Positions 41,331-50,046 of a stretch of 64,000 bases of DNA are shown one piece after another. The stretch lies in contig NZ_JYFC01000006.1 in assembly GCF_000938265.1 (NCBI RefSeq), positions 62,001 to 126,000 on the forward strand, read 5' to 3'. The notes under the pieces are model-generated. The model was not told the origin of the DNA. It made no database searches and was given only the letters and a program-made list of their open reading frames with translations. Every line of letters begins with the position of its first letter. Position 1 is the stretch's first letter. This DNA comes from Agreia bicolorata (GTDB lineage Bacteria; Actinomycetota; Actinomycetes; Actinomycetales; Microbacteriaceae). The position numbers were made by a program, and so were the translations under genes.

Positions 41331-41924
41331 TCAGCCGACGTCGAGAGATGACGCCTTGTTCTTGAACGTGCCCAGATCGTTGCTCGTGGAGATGAGGCCG
41401 GTGAAGGCGCCGCCGAAATTGATGTCGGCATAGAGCGTCGTCAAGCAGCCGTTGTACGACTGAATCGACTCGAACCGATCACTCCAGGTCAGCAGGTTCT
41501 GAAAACTGAAATTCACCCCGGCTCCGCAGCCGGTCGTATTCGACGTGAGGTAGCTCTTGCTGTCGCCTGTCTGGTTGATGCCGTCCCAGCCGGTGACGAG
41601 CAGATAGTCGGCCGTGGCGGTGCTCGTGCTCGCGGTCGTGGCGTTCGTGGAGGCGGCGGTTCGGGACGCGTTTGCGGAGCCCGTCTCGACCGCTACAAGC
41701 GGCCGGCCGGTGGCGAGTTCGATCTGCTCCCGCTCATCGAGGGCAGAGTCGAAGCAGCCTGTCGCGCCGGTGTCGACGTTCTCCCAGCACGACTGCGAGG
41801 CGGCGTTTGTGGCGGCGAGAGCGGGGCTGGCCACAAGGAGCGACGCAGCGACGGACGCGCCGCCGACGATGAGGCCGAGCGTGCGGCGCGAGAGACGTGT
41901 GCGGGGTGCGAGGCGAGTGATCAT
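41331..41924 (-). CDS. Secreted beta/gamma-crystallin-like protein
   Basis: The protein has 197 residues from the ATG ahead of the signal peptide (cleavage after SPALA). A Ser/Thr/Ala-rich linker (about 85-105) leads to a domain with NLLTWSDRFESIQSYNGC and YADINFGGAFTGLIS, which resembles beta/gamma-crystallin or inhibitor-I36 Greek-key units. Four to five cysteines could form disulfides. It runs against its neighbours and lies between the Fn3-type protein and the ECF sigma factor. Its role is unknown. Confidence 0.7.
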   Translation of the reverse strand: MITRLAPRTRLSRRTLGLIVGGASVAASLLVASPALAATNAASQSCWENVDTGATGCFDSALDEREQIELATGRPLVAVETGSANASRTAASTNATTASTSTATADYLLVTGWDGINQTGDSKSYLTSNTTGCGAGVNFSFQNLLTWSDRFESIQSYNGCLTTLYADINFGGAFTGLISTSNDLGTFKNKASSLDVG

Positions 41925-42204
41925 GGGGTCAGTCAATCGTTGCTGAATATCTCTCGGCAACGGCCCGAGGCGACGGTCGCGTGAACTCGTGGTCCAGCCC
42001 GTTCGTCTGTTGGTCATCTGAAACGCCGAGCATGACGATTCGAGAAACGACGGATGCTGTGGGTAACGCCCCGCAGATCGGCGACATCTATTTAAAGGTA
42101 CGGAATTGCGAACTCTGACGAGTTCGCCCCGTCTTGAAGGACATTGGATGCGCCGGCTTCTGCTTGACGCGGGTCATCGGTCACGGTGCGGTACAGTCCC
42201 TGTG
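41925..42204. other. Divergent intergenic region with AT-rich segment and dyad
   Basis: The stretch holds TATTTAAAGG (about 42090-42099) and the perfect dyad GAACTC-TGAC-GAGTTC (42110-42125). It probably contains promoters of both the crystallin-like gene and the sigma-factor gene. Confidence 0.5.
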
Positions 42205-42756
42205 ATGAATCGGGCAGCAGATGTGCGTCTGGTCGCCGACGCTGCGCGCGGTGACGAGCGTGCCTTCGCTGCACTCTATGACCGTCACGTCGAACCCATC
42301 TACCTTCAGGCTCTCTCAGAACTGGGAGATGAAGATGATGCGCAGGAGGTGACTCAGGAGGTATTCGCGATCACCTGGCGCAAGCTGTCGAGTGTGCGGC
42401 TCGTCGATGGCTCTGCGCTGCCCTGGATGCTGGTGACGTGTACGAACGTGACGGCGAACCGGCTGCGCTCCCAACATCGCCGACCCGTCGCCGGTAGCGT
42501 CTCCGAAGAACACCCGATGGAGAACGACACAGACAGGATTGATGAGAGATTCGACTCTCATCGGCTGATGGGACGATTGGAGGACGAAGTGATGGGCATG
42601 GCTGAACTCGATCAAGCCGTCTATCGCGCCGTCATCCACGAGGAGCGCTCGTACGAGGCGACAGCCGTTCAGCTCGGCATCTCCGTCGCCTCGGTACGAA
42701 AGCGTCTCAACCGGGTTCGCACCCGTCTCCGGCAGAAGTTCGGGGGCGAGCTATGA
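42205..42756 (+). CDS. ECF-type sigma factor
   Basis: The protein has 183 residues. Sigma region 2 is DERAFAALYDRHVEPIYLQ followed by EDDAQEVTQEVFAITWRKL, and region 4 is RAVIHEERSYEATAVQLGISVASVRKRLNRVRTRLR. It directs RNA polymerase to a specific promoter set. The next gene overlaps it (ATGA) and encodes a membrane protein, a typical anti-sigma arrangement. It lies just upstream of the surface/Pst cluster and may control it. Confidence 0.93.
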   Translation: MNRAADVRLVADAARGDERAFAALYDRHVEPIYLQALSELGDEDDAQEVTQEVFAITWRKLSSVRLVDGSALPWMLVTCTNVTANRLRSQHRRPVAGSVSEEHPMENDTDRIDERFDSHRLMGRLEDEVMGMAELDQAVYRAVIHEERSYEATAVQLGISVASVRKRLNRVRTRLRQKFGGEL

Positions 42757-43232
42757 GCACCACGCCCAGCCTCAGCCCCGAGCGCCGCGCAGCGATGCGC
42801 GGATGGGTCCTCGACTATGTCGAGAAGCGCCGGCGGCGGCGCCGACGTCTCACGCTTGTCGTCGGAGGCGCCGTCGCGATCTCGGCATTGAGCGCGGCGG
42901 CTTGGATCGGGATTGCATCGCAGCACGTGCAGGAACGCGAGGTGTTCTGCTACGAGCAAGCCGACGTGGATTCGAGAATCGCCGAAGCAGAGCGCTACTC
43001 AGGCGATGAGCTCGGTGATCCTTCTGAGCACGCCGTGGCCATGTGCGATGCGCTCTGGAGCGCCGGTGTCCTCCGCGGGGACTCCGCGGCAGAGCCCACT
43101 TCTGATGTCGGCGGACATCCGGTGCCCGATCTCACCCTCTGCGTGCGGCCCGATCAGTCGCTCGCCGTGTTTCCGAACACGAGCGACGAGTTCTGTCTCG
43201 CTCACGGAATGACCCCCAGAACGGCTCACTGA
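42753..43232 (+). CDS. Single-span membrane protein, probable anti-sigma partner
   Basis: The protein has 159 residues: a basic cytoplasmic start (KRRRRRRRLT), one membrane helix (LVVGGAVAISALSAAAWIGIA), and an extracytoplasmic part with four cysteines. It lacks a recognisable zinc anti-sigma HxxxCxxC motif, and the cytoplasmic part is short, so if it binds the sigma factor it uses an unfamiliar domain. The assignment rests on translational coupling. Confidence 0.6.
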   Translation: MSTTPSLSPERRAAMRGWVLDYVEKRRRRRRRLTLVVGGAVAISALSAAAWIGIASQHVQEREVFCYEQADVDSRIAEAERYSGDELGDPSEHAVAMCDALWSAGVLRGDSAAEPTSDVGGHPVPDLTLCVRPDQSLAVFPNTSDEFCLAHGMTPRTAH

Positions 43233-43426
43233 CCACCTTTTCATGGCCCGTCCGGCGACTCTGACGGTTACTTCTTTTCCGGGTAACGACCACCGTTACC
43301 CCCACAAAGTCGGCTTCGCCGAATGTTCATCGATGCGCCCCCGAACTGCGGTGGACAGTTCCCGATCTCGTATGCCGCCAGCATGAATAAGAGCCTGTTC
43401 GGGGGAGCATACTCATCCCTGGCAGG

Positions 43427-43458
43427 TGAAATCGCATCCCGGGGGATGGCATTTCACG
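43427..43458. repeat. Two-step inverted repeat upstream of the repeat-domain protein
   Basis: GTGAAAT (43427-43433), CATCC, GGATG and ATTTCAC (43452-43458) pair as a 7+5 bp stem with symmetric bulges. Similar GTGAAAT words follow at about 43472 and 43496. This could be an operator or mRNA structure. Confidence 0.5.
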
Positions 43459-43505
43459 CCGTTCGTATCGAGTGAAATTCGTGCATCGGGGGAGGTGAAA
43501 TCGTC

Positions 43506-44105
43506 GTGACCGGGTCATACACACCGCTCGTCACCTTTCTCGAATTCACCGATTCGCGACAGCTGATGCTGCGTCGATTCGCTGGACAACTCGCTAGGCT
43601 CTCGGTCGCAGAGACCGACCCGGCCGTGCGAGCGAGCGCCGATTCGATCTTCTGGCCTCTCGACAATCAGGGCCTGATCGTCGGGCGCCTCCTCGGTCTC
43701 AACCGTCGAGAGGTGGCGCGCACGGCGCGAATCTTCTCCACACTCGAGAAGGCTCGACGCACCACCTCCGCCTTGATCGCCGCCGGAGACCGGCTCACCA
43801 TGCACCTGGCGCGAAGCGGCACCGGATTCACCTGGTTCCTCTCGCTCTACGGCGCGCCGGCGTTGGTCGGTGTTCAGAGGTTCGAGACCGAGGAGGAGGC
43901 GCGGGATTCGGCCGCGCTCGCTCGTCGACAGGTCGCCGCGGCTCTCGTCTCGGCATCGAGCAGGAAGCTGCACGTGGCGGGAACCGGTCCGCTCAGCATC
44001 GACGCGCGCGGCGCCCACAGATTTTCGTTCTCGCACTCGGGCGATCCGCGCCTGGAGAACGAAGTGCCCGCATCCAACCAACTGGATACGGGCACCCGCG
44101 GATAA
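43506..44105 (+). CDS. Protein with two tandem repeats, DUF1508-like; paralogue of the 59.5-kb gene
   Basis: The protein has 199 residues, with GTG behind GGAGGTG. Two segments show the same pattern: IFWPLDNQGLIVGRLLGL and FTWFLSLYGAPALVGVQRF, each a Trp-containing strand, a turn with Gly, and a basic/acidic helix. This is reminiscent of the YegP/DUF1508 repeat. The protein at 59523-60188 has the same layout (TWTVFAGNGRSIASS; HAWAMNVDGAPRLIALRYF). No signal peptide. Function is unknown; it precedes the PstS-like gene by 56 bp. Confidence 0.6.
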   Translation: MTGSYTPLVTFLEFTDSRQLMLRRFAGQLARLSVAETDPAVRASADSIFWPLDNQGLIVGRLLGLNRREVARTARIFSTLEKARRTTSALIAAGDRLTMHLARSGTGFTWFLSLYGAPALVGVQRFETEEEARDSAALARRQVAAALVSASSRKLHVAGTGPLSIDARGAHRFSFSHSGDPRLENEVPASNQLDTGTRG

Positions 44106-44161
44106 ACCGTCTCTTGCGCCCCTGTACAGAGCGTAAGAACCCTAATGGTAAGGAAATTGCA

Positions 44162-45430
44162 ATGAGAAAAGCAAACTCCGTCGCGAAGGTCGCCATCACG
44201 GCTGGCCTCGCCTTTGGCCTGATCGCGGCTGGTGCTTCCACCGCCCAGGCTGACCCCAGCGCATCTGGTCGCACGTACCAGATGGCCGGATCCGACACGA
44301 TCCAGGGCGTCGGCAACGGCCTCACGAATGGATACACCGTTGGTTCCACCACGGTGTCAGCCTTCGCACCGAACATCGGCTCGTGGGATGCCTTCGGTTC
44401 TGCGACGATCACCCCCAAGACAGGCTCGATGTTCACACGTCCCGCCGGATCTGGTGACGGCGTCAAGGCGCTGAGCGCGTCGTGGAACACGGCCGCGGGC
44501 AAGGACACCTGGACTGATGCCAACGGTGTGGTCTCTCCTTCCCTGCAGCCGAGCGGCACCCACGCCCTCGACTTCGCCCGCTCGTCGTCTAAGCCGAGCA
44601 CGCCGGTCAACCCCGGCTTGTCGACTGACAAGCTGACCTGGGTTCCCCTGGCACGCGACGCGGTCTCGGTCGCGTTCCAGAGCGCAGGAGTGTCGGGCAT
44701 CTCGATCAGCAATCTCGACACCGCCGATCTCACCTTCCTCTACAGCGGAACCGGAAGCCGCACGTCGACCGCTCTCGGTGGAACCATCACCCGCTCCACT
44801 GTCAACGCTTCTGACCCGACCGACCCGGCGAACGACCCGGTCATCACGGTCGGCAGCACCTCGGTGAGCGTGCACCCGGTTCTGCCGACGCAGAGCTCGG
44901 GAACGCGCACCTTCTTCATCGGAGCCATCGGCGTGACCACGGCCACCACAGGATCGTGGGTGCGCCAGGGCGTGCAGGAGAACACCGCCACCGAGATCAA
45001 CGCCTCGGGTGAGATCGCTCCGTTCTCGGCAGCCCAGTGGATCCAGCAGAAGAACGGTGTCAGCGGAACGACCAACACCTTCACCGGAAGCAACGCCTCG
45101 AGCCTCAACCTGCTCAGCCTGAACACGCTGGCCCCCACGGCCGGATCGGGTTCGTCGCTGACGCCGGGCGCCTTGTTCGGCGACGCAACAGTGGTGCCGG
45201 GTACCACCACTGACCAGACCCTCTCGCCAGTCTTCGCTCGCGACGTGTTCACCGTTGTTCCGACGGCGAACTACAACAACGACGTGGCAGTCAAGAACCG
45301 GGTGGATTCCCTGCGCAGCGCGACTCGTAGCTCCACCTCCAGCGTCAAGATCGTGGCGGACTACGGCTTCAAGCCGCTGGCTTACACGGCCGCAGGTGCC
45401 GGCGTCTTCCACGCCAACTTCACCAACTAA
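44162..45430 (+). CDS. Secreted PstS-like protein
   Basis: The protein has 422 residues with a classical signal peptide cut near STAQA. The mature start, YQMAGSDTIQGVGNGL, resembles the phosphate-loop start of PstS, and LDFARSSSKPS and LTWVPLARDAVSVAF match further PstS-like blocks. It has no lipobox and no membrane anchor, unlike normal PstS, so it may be released or held by partners. It opens the long co-directional cluster and has a good AAGGA-type ribosome-binding site. Two strong hairpins follow it. Confidence 0.75.
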   Translation: MRKANSVAKVAITAGLAFGLIAAGASTAQADPSASGRTYQMAGSDTIQGVGNGLTNGYTVGSTTVSAFAPNIGSWDAFGSATITPKTGSMFTRPAGSGDGVKALSASWNTAAGKDTWTDANGVVSPSLQPSGTHALDFARSSSKPSTPVNPGLSTDKLTWVPLARDAVSVAFQSAGVSGISISNLDTADLTFLYSGTGSRTSTALGGTITRSTVNASDPTDPANDPVITVGSTSVSVHPVLPTQSSGTRTFFIGAIGVTTATTGSWVRQGVQENTATEINASGEIAPFSAAQWIQQKNGVSGTTNTFTGSNASSLNLLSLNTLAPTAGSGSSLTPGALFGDATVVPGTTTDQTLSPVFARDVFTVVPTANYNNDVAVKNRVDSLRSATRSSTSSVKIVADYGFKPLAYTAAGAGVFHANFTN

Positions 45431-45446
45431 CGCTCCATCCCGACGG

Positions 45447-45501
45447 CGCCGGGCGGGATGTTCCCGCCCGGCGTTGTCGCGGGGCCGCCGGCCCCGCGAC
45501 A
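45447..45501 (+). terminator. Two tandem strong hairpins after the PstS-like gene
   Basis: CGCCGGGCGGGA/TCCCGCCCGGCG (45447-45473) and TGTCGCGGGGCC/GGCCCCGCGACA (45475-45501) are perfect 12-bp stems with 3-nt loops. They have no T-tract and could cause partial termination or protect the first transcript segment. Confidence 0.75.
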
Positions 45502-45533
45502 TTCAGCACCTTATAGAGAAAGACATCGATCAC

Positions 45534-47210
45534 ATGAGTTCACCCACGTCGGCACGACGCACTTCGCGCTCACGCCGGACCCCGTTTTTTCTTCGCGTCG
45601 CCGGTGCCGCCCTGGGCGGACTGCTCGCGCTCGGCGGCGGGTTGGCTTTCGCCGCCCCGGCGCAGGCCGCCGCGCAAGACGCCACCTTTGCGCTCTCGCC
45701 CGTGACGGGTCCGACCACGAACTTTCCGAACGGCAAGGTCGTTGTTTCGACCGACTTCGCGTGTGCCGCGGATGGCACATCCGCTCGAGCCTTCGTCACG
45801 ACCCCGGGCGCAGAAATCGTGCCGGTTCCCGACGCGACCACGCCCTACTTTGGTACCTACGATTTGGTCAATTACCAGGATGTCGGTCGTGGTGAGAGTG
45901 GCGAGGTGTTGAGCCCCAGTTCCGTCTTCTCATTGTCTTTTAGCAGTAAGGACTTCATCTCCGCAGGCCTCGACACGTGGCTCAAGCCAGACATGAGTTA
46001 CAGCATCGGCTTCGTCTGCGTGACCGAGTCGGATGATCTCTACCTCGCGGCCGACGCCGACGGCAACAGCATCGCGACGTGGGGCACGCTGTCGATCGAC
46101 TCGAACAAGAACTACACCTTCAAGGCGGCGACGAAGGCGAGCACTCTCGATGCGTCGGCGCAGGCGGCAGGCGCGTACGCGGCCACCGTCAGTGCGTCGG
46201 TGAAGAGCGGCGGCCAGACCGCGACAGACGCCACCGGAAGTGTGGAGTTCTTCGAGGCAGGCACGAGCGTTGGCACGGCTCCGGTTACGGGAGGCGTTGC
46301 GATGCTTCCTCTCTCGGGTCTCAGTGTCGGGGTGCACAGCTACACCGCCAGCTACACCCCTGCTGGCGATTCGCCGTATTCGGCCTCGCAGACGACCGCT
46401 GCCGCCAGCGTCACGGTCGACCTTGTCAAGCTCGACACCACGGTCGGACTCACCGGCGAGTTGCAGGGCGAGAATGCAGCCGCCTTCACTGCCACCGTGA
46501 CCTCGGCCGGCGGCACGGCCAGCTCGGCGACCGGCGCGGTCGAGTTCTTCGATGGAGCCACCAAACTCGGTAGCGCTGACCTGGCTGCCGGAGTCGCGAG
46601 CTACACCGCCACAGCGTTGGCCGCGGGCGCAACCCACCAGATCACCGCGAAGTACCTCGGCGACTCGGCCTACAACGCCTCGCCGGCCTCCGCCAGCGTC
46701 GCAATCGTGGTTCCGGCTGCTCCCGTGGTTCTCGTCGCGGGAGCAACGGTCACCCCGGGGACGCGTTACAGCTACACCGCCCCGGCAGGCTCCTTCACCG
46801 CCGACGAAACCGTGACGGGCGAGATCCATTCCGCACCGATCAAGCTGGCCGAGACCGCCACGGCCGCCGCAGACGGCTCGGCGATCTACGTGTTCACGGT
46901 GCCCAGCGCGCTGGCTGCCGGCGACCACTCGCTGATCCTCACGGGTGGTCGGTCGGATGCCACGGTCAGCGTTGCCTTCGTTGTGGCGGCAGCCGCAGCG
47001 AACGACCCGGGAACTACTTCTCCCGGATCTACGACGCCGGGCGCCTCCGGAAGCAACGCGGCCGCCCTCTTCCACACGGACTGGGTCGGCGAGGCGGCGG
47101 GCAGCAACCCGGTGGGCTTCATCGCGGCGATCGCGGCGCTGCTGGCCCTCGCGGCCGGTGCTGCCGCGGCGGGTCTGAAACTGCGTCGGTCCAAGCGGAC
47201 TCGCGCGTAG
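45534..47210 (+). CDS. Ig-like repeat surface protein with C-terminal membrane anchor
   Basis: The protein has 558 residues: a basic start, a signal peptide cleaved near QAAA, a first domain (30-200), then two Ig-like repeats with matching cores TGSVEFFEAGTSVGTAPV and TGAVEFFDGATKLGSADL (the Big/Ig_3-type filamentous-adhesin repeat). A Gly/Ser/Pro/Thr linker leads to a hydrophobic helix (about 528-548) and a tail RRSKRTRA. This is the layout of a sortase substrate but no LPxTG is seen before the helix. ATG 45534 is preferred over the long upstream frame. Confidence 0.85.
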   Translation: MSSPTSARRTSRSRRTPFFLRVAGAALGGLLALGGGLAFAAPAQAAAQDATFALSPVTGPTTNFPNGKVVVSTDFACAADGTSARAFVTTPGAEIVPVPDATTPYFGTYDLVNYQDVGRGESGEVLSPSSVFSLSFSSKDFISAGLDTWLKPDMSYSIGFVCVTESDDLYLAADADGNSIATWGTLSIDSNKNYTFKAATKASTLDASAQAAGAYAATVSASVKSGGQTATDATGSVEFFEAGTSVGTAPVTGGVAMLPLSGLSVGVHSYTASYTPAGDSPYSASQTTAAASVTVDLVKLDTTVGLTGELQGENAAAFTATVTSAGGTASSATGAVEFFDGATKLGSADLAAGVASYTATALAAGATHQITAKYLGDSAYNASPASASVAIVVPAAPVVLVAGATVTPGTRYSYTAPAGSFTADETVTGEIHSAPIKLAETATAAADGSAIYVFTVPSALAAGDHSLILTGGRSDATVSVAFVVAAAAANDPGTTSPGSTTPGASGSNAAALFHTDWVGEAAGSNPVGFIAAIAALLALAAGAAAAGLKLRRSKRTRA

Positions 47211-47222
47211 CATCCGCAACAG

Positions 47223-47314
47223 TCGCCGCCTCGAGGCGGCGATATCTGATCGGTGCTGGCTGTGCCGCCCTGCCGGGCTGCGCAGCCAGCACCGCCTCTC
47301 AGCCAGCACCGATC
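47223..47314 (+). promoter_or_regulatory. Hairpins with alternative pairing between surface genes
   Basis: TCGCCGCC-TCGA-GGCGGCGA (47223-47242) is a perfect stem. GATCGGTGCTGGCTG (47248-47262) can pair with CAGCCAGCACC (47283-47293) or, over all 15 bases, with CAGCCAGCACCGATC (47300-47314). It may serve partial termination or mRNA stability. Confidence 0.65.
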
Positions 47315-47346
47315 ACCGCTTCGCCACTTGAGGAAACCGCTCCCTG

Positions 47347-50046
47347 ATGCACGCTTCTTCCCTTGCCCGCCTTTCTTCCGTTGCCCTCGCAGCGGCTCTC
47401 GTTGTCCTTGCTGCTCCGCCGTCGCAGGCCGCGCCAGCTGAACCTCTTGCCTGGGGGCCACAGGGGACCGTCGGCTCCGATTCGTCCGTGACCGTGCACT
47501 GGAATGCGGACGGAAATCCAGGCACGAGTATCGTGCCGCGGGACGCGAGCCAGGTGCTCCCGTTCACGGGAGGCAAGACCTATGACGATGTGCGCCCTCA
47601 GGTCAACGAGGCCTACGCTCAGACCTTTAACCCCGAGAGCCCGCTCGGCGGTCTCTCTATGACGGTTTCTCAAACCACCAACTTGGTGAACCAGGCGGTG
47701 ACCCTGGACGTGACCGGCCTGCCCGGCTTCGATGGGGTGAATGCCGCAGGGGTCTACCTGCAAGTCTTCCAATGCTGGGGGGCGCCACTAGATGGAAAAC
47801 CCGACCCTGCGGCCACGAACCCCGACCCTCGCACGTGTCAGACAGGCGTAGGCACTGACAGACCGATCGACAGCCCGGACTACCGCACGATCAATAGGGA
47901 TCCCCTTGTGAAGACGGGTGAACTTGCCGACCAGCAGGTTATGCCGTTCCTCACCGCGGCCGGTGTCGAAGCGGGTGCCGAAGAGATCGACGCCCACCTC
48001 AATCGAGCGACCACGAACGAGATTCCGAGGCTCGTCTCGTCGAACGCAGATGGAACAGCATCGCGCACGTTCGAGGTGCAGACGGGCATCGAAGCACCCG
48101 ACCTCGCATGCGGCCTGCAGCCGGACGCGCCGAGTTCGCAGAATTGCTGGCTCGTCGCCGTTCCGATCATCTCGTCCGTCGCCAACCGTTTCGGGGCGAG
48201 CAACGGCTGGCCCTCGGGGCTCACCCCCTCCCTTTGGGCGCAGCGCATGCAGGTGCGGCTCGGATTTCAAGACGTGGCTTCGGGCTGCGAGGGTGGCAAT
48301 AGCCGCATTCTGGCGGCCGGATCAGAGCTGGCGACCTACGCGATGTCGAGCTGGGTTCCTGGCCTCTGCGGCCAGGCGAAGATCGCCACAGGCTACACCC
48401 AGCTGAGTGACGACCAGGCGCGACGCCAACTTGAATCCGGCGCGAACGATTTCATCTTCACCTCTCAGGCCGCTTCGGCGAGCACGGCGGCGATCTATAC
48501 CCCTTCGGCCGTGGCGGGAACCGTGATCGGACTGACCATCGACTACCGGCCATGCGGCTTCTACGACGGTGAAACGGTCGAGCACTGCGGCTACCCGGAT
48601 CGCGCAACGGCAGAAGCCGAGTGGGCGAAGGCAGGGCAGCCGATCACTGATCTGCGACTCAACGCGCGGTTGGTGGCCAAGCTGCTCACTCAGACCTACC
48701 AGGTCGACTCTCCCCCCGGAACCGACATCGGCCAGAAGGCGCCGTGGGCGATCAACGGCATGAAACTCGAGCTCGATCCTGAGTTCTTGGCCCTGAACCC
48801 ACAGCTGAAATACCACGTTCCTTACACTCGGGCCAGCGCGCTCACCCGCCTCGAAACTGAGGGCCTCAAGTCTGACGCAGCCGCGAGGCTCTGGGCCTGG
48901 ATTCTGGGGGACGCCGACGGCAAGAGCTTTCTGAACGGCTGCCCGGACGCCGACGGCATAACCGTCAATCCGTGGTACTCGACACGCAGCTACGACGGCT
49001 GCCAGGCAGACGCGGCCAGGCTAGAGGTCGCCGCCGCGGCGAAACGCGACGCGACCGTCACGCCGACCGGATTCGCGCGAGATAAGGCCGCAAGTTACCC
49101 GCCCTCAGCGTCGGCGTACCCGCAGTCTCTCTTCGCGGAGTCGACCCCCGTGGGGTCACCCGACTCGCCCGAGAGCTACGTGGGCCCCGCCACTATGGTC
49201 GACCTGTACCCGAGCTACGCCGACCAGGCGGCTACAGCCCGCGTTGGCTTTCGCTCGCAGCCGTCGCGAGGCAGCTGGTGCACGAACCTCGACGGTGGCT
49301 GCTTCCCATCGCGATGGAAGCCCACGGTAGACCTGACCGCCACCCAGGGCACCCGCACCACCATCGTTGTGACCGACTCGGCGAACGCGGCACGCTACCA
49401 ATTGCCCACCGCGACGCTCTGCGACGACGCGGGCACCCACTGTGTTGGCGCGACGAGCCAATCGCTTCAGAAGGCGGTCGACGCCTTCGGGCAGGCCGCG
49501 CCCGGCGCCGTACGCACCGCCCCCGCTGTGCCCGACTACGCCGGCGGAGCGTACCCTCTGACCAACGTTGTTTACGCGGCTGCGGGTACGGCGAAGCTGA
49601 CCACAACCCAGGCCGCCGCCTACGCGGGCATGCTCGACTTCATCACCACCACCGGTCAGACGCCAGGGCAGCAGACGGGCCAGCTCAAGCCGGGCTTCGC
49701 TCCCCTGACAGCCACCCTGTCGGCTGATGCGGCGGCCTCGGTGGCGGCTCTGAGGTCATTCCAGCCGGCAGCTACCACGAAGCCGGCGGCGGCCACCGCA
49801 GCGAAACCAGCGGCCGTTACGGCCGGCCCGGTCGTGCCCAAGACCGTGGCGCCCCCCGCTGCGAGCGTGGCCGCCCCGACGACGCCGTCACCCGCTTCGA
49901 CCGCGGCACCGGTTGCCGGTGGTATCACGCCGATAACCGAGGTGGGATTTCCCCAATTCGGCCTGGTCGGAGGACTGGCGGCGGCTCTGGGAGCAGGGCT
50001 CTTCGCCCCCTTGCTCGCCCGGCGCAGAAAGGCGCTCGACGAATGA
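47347..50046 (+). CDS. Large PstS-like surface protein with C-terminal membrane anchor
   Basis: The protein has 899 residues. It has a signal peptide (cut near QAAPA). A long central part contains PstS-like blocks such as IYTPSAVAGTVIGLTIDY and LRLNARLVAKLLTQTYQ, and the later stretch GGAYPLTNVVYAAAG resembles the C-terminal lobe. Many cysteines are present. A Pro/Ala/Thr linker (about 795-855) precedes one hydrophobic helix and the tail ARRRKALDE. It is about three times longer than a normal phosphate-binding protein. Its stop overlaps pstC (ATGA), so it belongs to the transporter operon. Confidence 0.75.
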   Translation: MHASSLARLSSVALAAALVVLAAPPSQAAPAEPLAWGPQGTVGSDSSVTVHWNADGNPGTSIVPRDASQVLPFTGGKTYDDVRPQVNEAYAQTFNPESPLGGLSMTVSQTTNLVNQAVTLDVTGLPGFDGVNAAGVYLQVFQCWGAPLDGKPDPAATNPDPRTCQTGVGTDRPIDSPDYRTINRDPLVKTGELADQQVMPFLTAAGVEAGAEEIDAHLNRATTNEIPRLVSSNADGTASRTFEVQTGIEAPDLACGLQPDAPSSQNCWLVAVPIISSVANRFGASNGWPSGLTPSLWAQRMQVRLGFQDVASGCEGGNSRILAAGSELATYAMSSWVPGLCGQAKIATGYTQLSDDQARRQLESGANDFIFTSQAASASTAAIYTPSAVAGTVIGLTIDYRPCGFYDGETVEHCGYPDRATAEAEWAKAGQPITDLRLNARLVAKLLTQTYQVDSPPGTDIGQKAPWAINGMKLELDPEFLALNPQLKYHVPYTRASALTRLETEGLKSDAAARLWAWILGDADGKSFLNGCPDADGITVNPWYSTRSYDGCQADAARLEVAAAAKRDATVTPTGFARDKAASYPPSASAYPQSLFAESTPVGSPDSPESYVGPATMVDLYPSYADQAATARVGFRSQPSRGSWCTNLDGGCFPSRWKPTVDLTATQGTRTTIVVTDSANAARYQLPTATLCDDAGTHCVGATSQSLQKAVDAFGQAAPGAVRTAPAVPDYAGGAYPLTNVVYAAAGTAKLTTTQAAAYAGMLDFITTTGQTPGQQTGQLKPGFAPLTATLSADAAASVAALRSFQPAATTKPAAATAAKPAAVTAGPVVPKTVAPPAASVAAPTTPSPASTAAPVAGGITPITEVGFPQFGLVGGLAAALGAGLFAPLLARRRKALDE

